Assembly: GCA_002411105.1 (NCBI GenBank)
Contig: DHQX01000012.1
Location: 44,599 to 52,860 of the forward strand
Length of the DNA stretch: 8,262 nt
Direction: 5' to 3'
DNA from: Christensenella sp. UBA5327
GTDB taxonomy: Bacteria > Bacillota > Clostridia > Christensenellales > Aristaeellaceae
Shown one piece after another: positions 5,730-8,262 of this stretch (position 1 is the first letter of the stretch; each line of letters opens with the position of its first letter). The notes under the pieces are model-generated. The model did not search any database. It worked only from the letters and a program-made list of their open reading frames with translations, and had not been told where the DNA came from. A program made the position numbers and the translations under genes.

Positions 5730-8262
5730 ATGAGTAATCAGAGAACATCCGCCGTGGCCGGTTTGGCCAAGGCGTCAGGGAAGGTGCTTCTGGCTGTATG
5801 CGCGGCCATTGTGCTGCTTGGCCTGGTGATCATGCCAGGCCAAAAACCGGCACAAGCCGGGAGCCTGCCAACGGCCATCTATCTCAATGGCGCCAGCGGC
5901 AATGATGCCAATGACGGAAGCTCAGCCGCGCTGGCGGTCAGGACGTTTGCCAGGGCCAGGGAGCTGGCCGCCGGCAACCTGGGCATTGCCACCATCTACG
6001 TGACGGGCACGGTGCCTGTTTCGGGGGATGTCTCGCTTGAGGGCACCAACGCTGTCTTAAAAAGGGACGCGTCATTTACCGCGGGAAGCCTGCTGAGCGT
6101 CCCGACCGGCCAAACCGCCACCGTCAAAGCCATCACCATTGACGGAAATGCGCAGGAAGCGGCGGGCACCAGCAAACCCCTCATCACCTGCACAGGAACG
6201 CTCAACATTCAGGACGGGGCGGTGCTGCAAAACAATCAAACAGCTTCCAGGACGCTGCGAACCGAAGGCGGCGCCATTTATTGCAGCGGGGGCACTGTGA
6301 ACATGACCGGCGGCGTGATTCAAAACAACACGGCCACCAAGGGCGGCGGCATCATGCTTGAGAACCGGTCAACCCTCAATATGTCAGGGGGCGTGATCCA
6401 GGATAACCAGGTCATCAATGGCCCCGACATGACCACCCATAACGACGCCGCGGCTGGCGGGGGCGTCTGCCTTTATAATGCGGCGGTCTTCAACCTCAGC
6501 GGGGATGCCCGCATCCAGCGCAACAGTTCTGAAGCGCTGGGCGGCGGCATCAGCGTTGGCACATCGGAAGTAACCACAAAAGGTGACAACAAATTACTGA
6601 TGACCGGGGGCGTGATTGACAGCAACACCTCCCGCGGAACCGGCGGCGGCGTTTTCATTCAGGCGGCATATGGCAGCCTGGCATCCATGGCATCCATTAC
6701 AGCCGGCGAGATTACCAACAACATGATGCTGGGCGGCGGTGTGACCAACCACGCTTTTGGTGGCGGCGGCATATATGTCAACGGCATCCGCTGGGAAGGG
6801 TTTAAAAACGGCCAGCTTTTCCTTGAAAATGTGGTGGTCACGGATAATGAGGCGGCATTGCAGGGCGGTGGATATGCCTCCTGCCCGATTTCATACACCA
6901 AGATTTATCTGACAAACGGCGCCGCCATCTATGGCAACGCGGCGGACTCAGCCAGGGATGTATACATCTATAGCGACACGGACCCTGTCTGGGGGGCCCA
7001 CGCCGGCAACCCGGAGTTTGAGATTTCCAGCATCATGCTGGGGGGCGTGCCTTACCGCTGGATGTATCCGGATGGCACCGAGGTGCCCCTGAGCCAGCTC
7101 TCCGGCGTGCTGACCGGGGATGGCGTGGGGTTTGGCATGTATACGGAGGCATCCGGAAACGCCAACACACAAGCCCTGGCCAAGGTGTTGATCACGGGCA
7201 ACACCTCCGCCACCCGGGGCGGCGGCATCGGCTCCAACGGGGATGTCATCATCGGCAAGGCGGATGAGTTCATACAAATCCCCGTGAGCAAGACCTGGCA
7301 GGATGATGAGGATATCAACAAGCTGCGCCCCGGAGTTGTTGAGGTTGAGGTATGGCGCAAGGTGAAAGACAGCCCGGATGAACCCATTTATGTGGGTTTT
7401 GACCGCATCGTGCCCAACGCGCTCACCGGCGAATGGACGCTGACCATCAGCCTGCTGCCGGCAAGGGATGAAGCCGACAACCTCTATGAGTACAGCCTCA
7501 GGGAGAGGGCAGTGCCCGAATACACCAGCACCCTCACCGGGGATGCGGCCGGTGGCTACATGCTCAGGAACATTTTGTTGAACACTGTTGAGGTGCCGGT
7601 GACCAAGAGCTGGGATGATGCTGAGAACCAGGACGGCGCCAGGCCCGGCAGCGTCACCGTGAAGCTGCTGGCGGGTGGGGTGGATACCGGGAAAACCCTG
7701 ACCTTGACACAGGGCAACAGCTGGACTGGCATCTTTGAGAACCTGGACAAGTACAAGGCTGGCAAGGAAATCGCCTATTCGGTGGAGGAGGTGCCAGCCG
7801 GGAATGGATACGGCACTGCCATCACCGGCGACGCGTCTTCGGGATATGCCCTCACCAACAGCCGCACACCCGAAAAGATCAGTGTTTCGGGAAAAAAGAC
7901 CTGGGATGATAACAACAACCAGGATGGCAGGCGGCCTGGGAGCATCACGATCCGCCTGCTCAAAAACGGCACGGAAATGGGCTCAAAGACCGTCACCGCG
8001 TCGGAGGGCTGGGCCTGGCAGTTCGCGGATCTGCCCAAGTATGAGGGCGGGATGCTCATCAGCTATACCATCACCGAGGACGCGGTGCCCGACTACAGCG
8101 CCCAGGTGCAGGGCTTTGATGTGACCAATGCCCACACCCCGGGGAAAACCAGCGTGCAGGTGACCAAGGCCTGGCAGGATGCGGGTGACCAGGACGGCAT
8201 CAGGCCTGACAGCATCACGGTGAAGCTGCTGGCGGATGGGGTGGATACCGGGAAAACCCTGA
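5730..8262 (+). CDS. Secreted beta-helix / Cna_B-repeat surface protein (C-terminus outside window)
   Basis: The frame is open for 844 codons to the window end. A signal peptide is clear: basic N-region, hydrophobic core VLLAVCAAIVLLGLVIM (19-35) and predicted cleavage after AQA (41-43). Next comes YLNGASGNDANDGSSAA (51-67), a typical entry into right-handed beta-helix proteins. About residues 180-500 carry beta-helix turns marked by at least nine Gly-rich corners (GGAIYCS, GGGIMLE, GGGVCLY, GGGISVG, GGGVFIQ and others), alternating with motifs like MTGGVIQNNTA. From 515 on lie Cna_B domains at about 517-619, 620-715, 716-807 and 808 onward. The three complete ones keep the Lys/Glu/Asn set for an internal isopeptide bond: K521/E592/N614, K626/E686/N710 and K723/E783/N800. 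Cna_B domains usually form protease-resistant stalks presenting a binding domain, here probably the beta-helix. Start ATG has GGGAGAGG upstream. Cell-wall anchoring (for example LPXTG) would lie beyond the window. No convincing promoter was found in 5621-5729. Confidence 0.9.
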   Translation, partial: MSNQRTSAVAGLAKASGKVLLAVCAAIVLLGLVIMPGQKPAQAGSLPTAIYLNGASGNDANDGSSAALAVRTFARARELAAGNLGIATIYVTGTVPVSGDVSLEGTNAVLKRDASFTAGSLLSVPTGQTATVKAITIDGNAQEAAGTSKPLITCTGTLNIQDGAVLQNNQTASRTLRTEGGAIYCSGGTVNMTGGVIQNNTATKGGGIMLENRSTLNMSGGVIQDNQVINGPDMTTHNDAAAGGGVCLYNAAVFNLSGDARIQRNSSEALGGGISVGTSEVTTKGDNKLLMTGGVIDSNTSRGTGGGVFIQAAYGSLASMASITAGEITNNMMLGGGVTNHAFGGGGIYVNGIRWEGFKNGQLFLENVVVTDNEAALQGGGYASCPISYTKIYLTNGAAIYGNAADSARDVYIYSDTDPVWGAHAGNPEFEISSIMLGGVPYRWMYPDGTEVPLSQLSGVLTGDGVGFGMYTEASGNANTQALAKVLITGNTSATRGGGIGSNGDVIIGKADEFIQIPVSKTWQDDEDINKLRPGVVEVEVWRKVKDSPDEPIYVGFDRIVPNALTGEWTLTISLLPARDEADNLYEYSLRERAVPEYTSTLTGDAAGGYMLRNILLNTVEVPVTKSWDDAENQDGARPGSVTVKLLAGGVDTGKTLTLTQGNSWTGIFENLDKYKAGKEIAYSVEEVPAGNGYGTAITGDASSGYALTNSRTPEKISVSGKKTWDDNNNQDGRRPGSITIRLLKNGTEMGSKTVTASEGWAWQFADLPKYEGGMLISYTITEDAVPDYSAQVQGFDVTNAHTPGKTSVQVTKAWQDAGDQDGIRPDSITVKLLADGVDTGKTL
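7659..7701 (+). repeat. Cna_B-encoding direct repeat, copy 1
   Basis: This 43-base stretch in the second Cna_B domain recurs at 8220-8262 with one difference (G for A, changing GGT to GAT). It encodes VKLLAGGVDTGKTL. Flanking sequence upstream is also similar, for example CAGGACGGC in both. The match may continue past the window end. Confidence 0.9.
8220..8262 (+). repeat. Cna_B-encoding direct repeat, copy 2 (runs to window end)
   Basis: This is the fourth-domain counterpart of 7659-7701 and encodes VKLLADGVDTGKTL. Only one base differs over 43. The third domain between them is clearly more diverged (it encodes IRLLKNGTEM at the same place), so the second and fourth domains are closer to each other than to their neighbour. 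Confidence 0.9.

Overview
The window looks like GC-rich chromosome from a Gram-positive bacterium, most likely a Clostridia-type Firmicute (Bacillota). This rests on strong AGGAGG-type ribosome binding sites, compact housekeeping-type promoters, a secreted surface protein with Cna_B repeats, and an SPFH/zinc-ribbon protein of a kind common in that phylum. The genus cannot be told from the sequence. No mobile element, CRISPR array, rRNA or tRNA was seen.

Layout. (1) Bases 1-1807 are on the minus strand: a membrane-anchored protein of unknown function, cut by the window edge, with its own near-consensus promoter, and upstream of it trkA, the NAD-binding regulatory subunit of Trk/Ktr potassium uptake. 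(2) Bases 1808-2109 form an AT-richer divergent intergenic region. It holds a plausible plus-strand promoter, a perfect inverted repeat overlapping that promoter's -35 box, a weaker minus-strand promoter candidate for trkA, and a GC-rich hairpin in the trkA leader. (3) Bases 2110-2643 hold a 31-codon leader ORF that overlaps the start of an ArsR-family repressor by ATGA, followed by a textbook terminator. (4) Bases 2716-5620 look like one operon behind a strong promoter. In order it encodes a degenerate receiver-domain protein that lacks a DNA-binding domain, an SPFH/band-7 protein with two C-terminal zinc ribbons, an unrecognised 107-residue basic protein, and orotate phosphoribosyltransferase (pyrE). 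A hairpin follows. (5) From 5730 to the window end runs the first 844 codons of a large exported protein: signal peptide, a Gly-rich right-handed beta-helix region, then at least four Cna_B domains.

The segment most likely to hold something undescribed is the receiver-like / SPFH-zinc-ribbon / 107-residue trio. It is co-directional, tightly spaced and driven by one strong promoter. Its first member appears to be a YesN-type response regulator reduced to its non-DNA-binding part and lacking the phospho-acceptor Asp. The 31-codon leader ORF coupled to the ArsR gene is the second most interesting item. Many long ORFs antisense to trkA and to the SPFH gene are frame shadows of GC-rich coding sequence and are not annotated.
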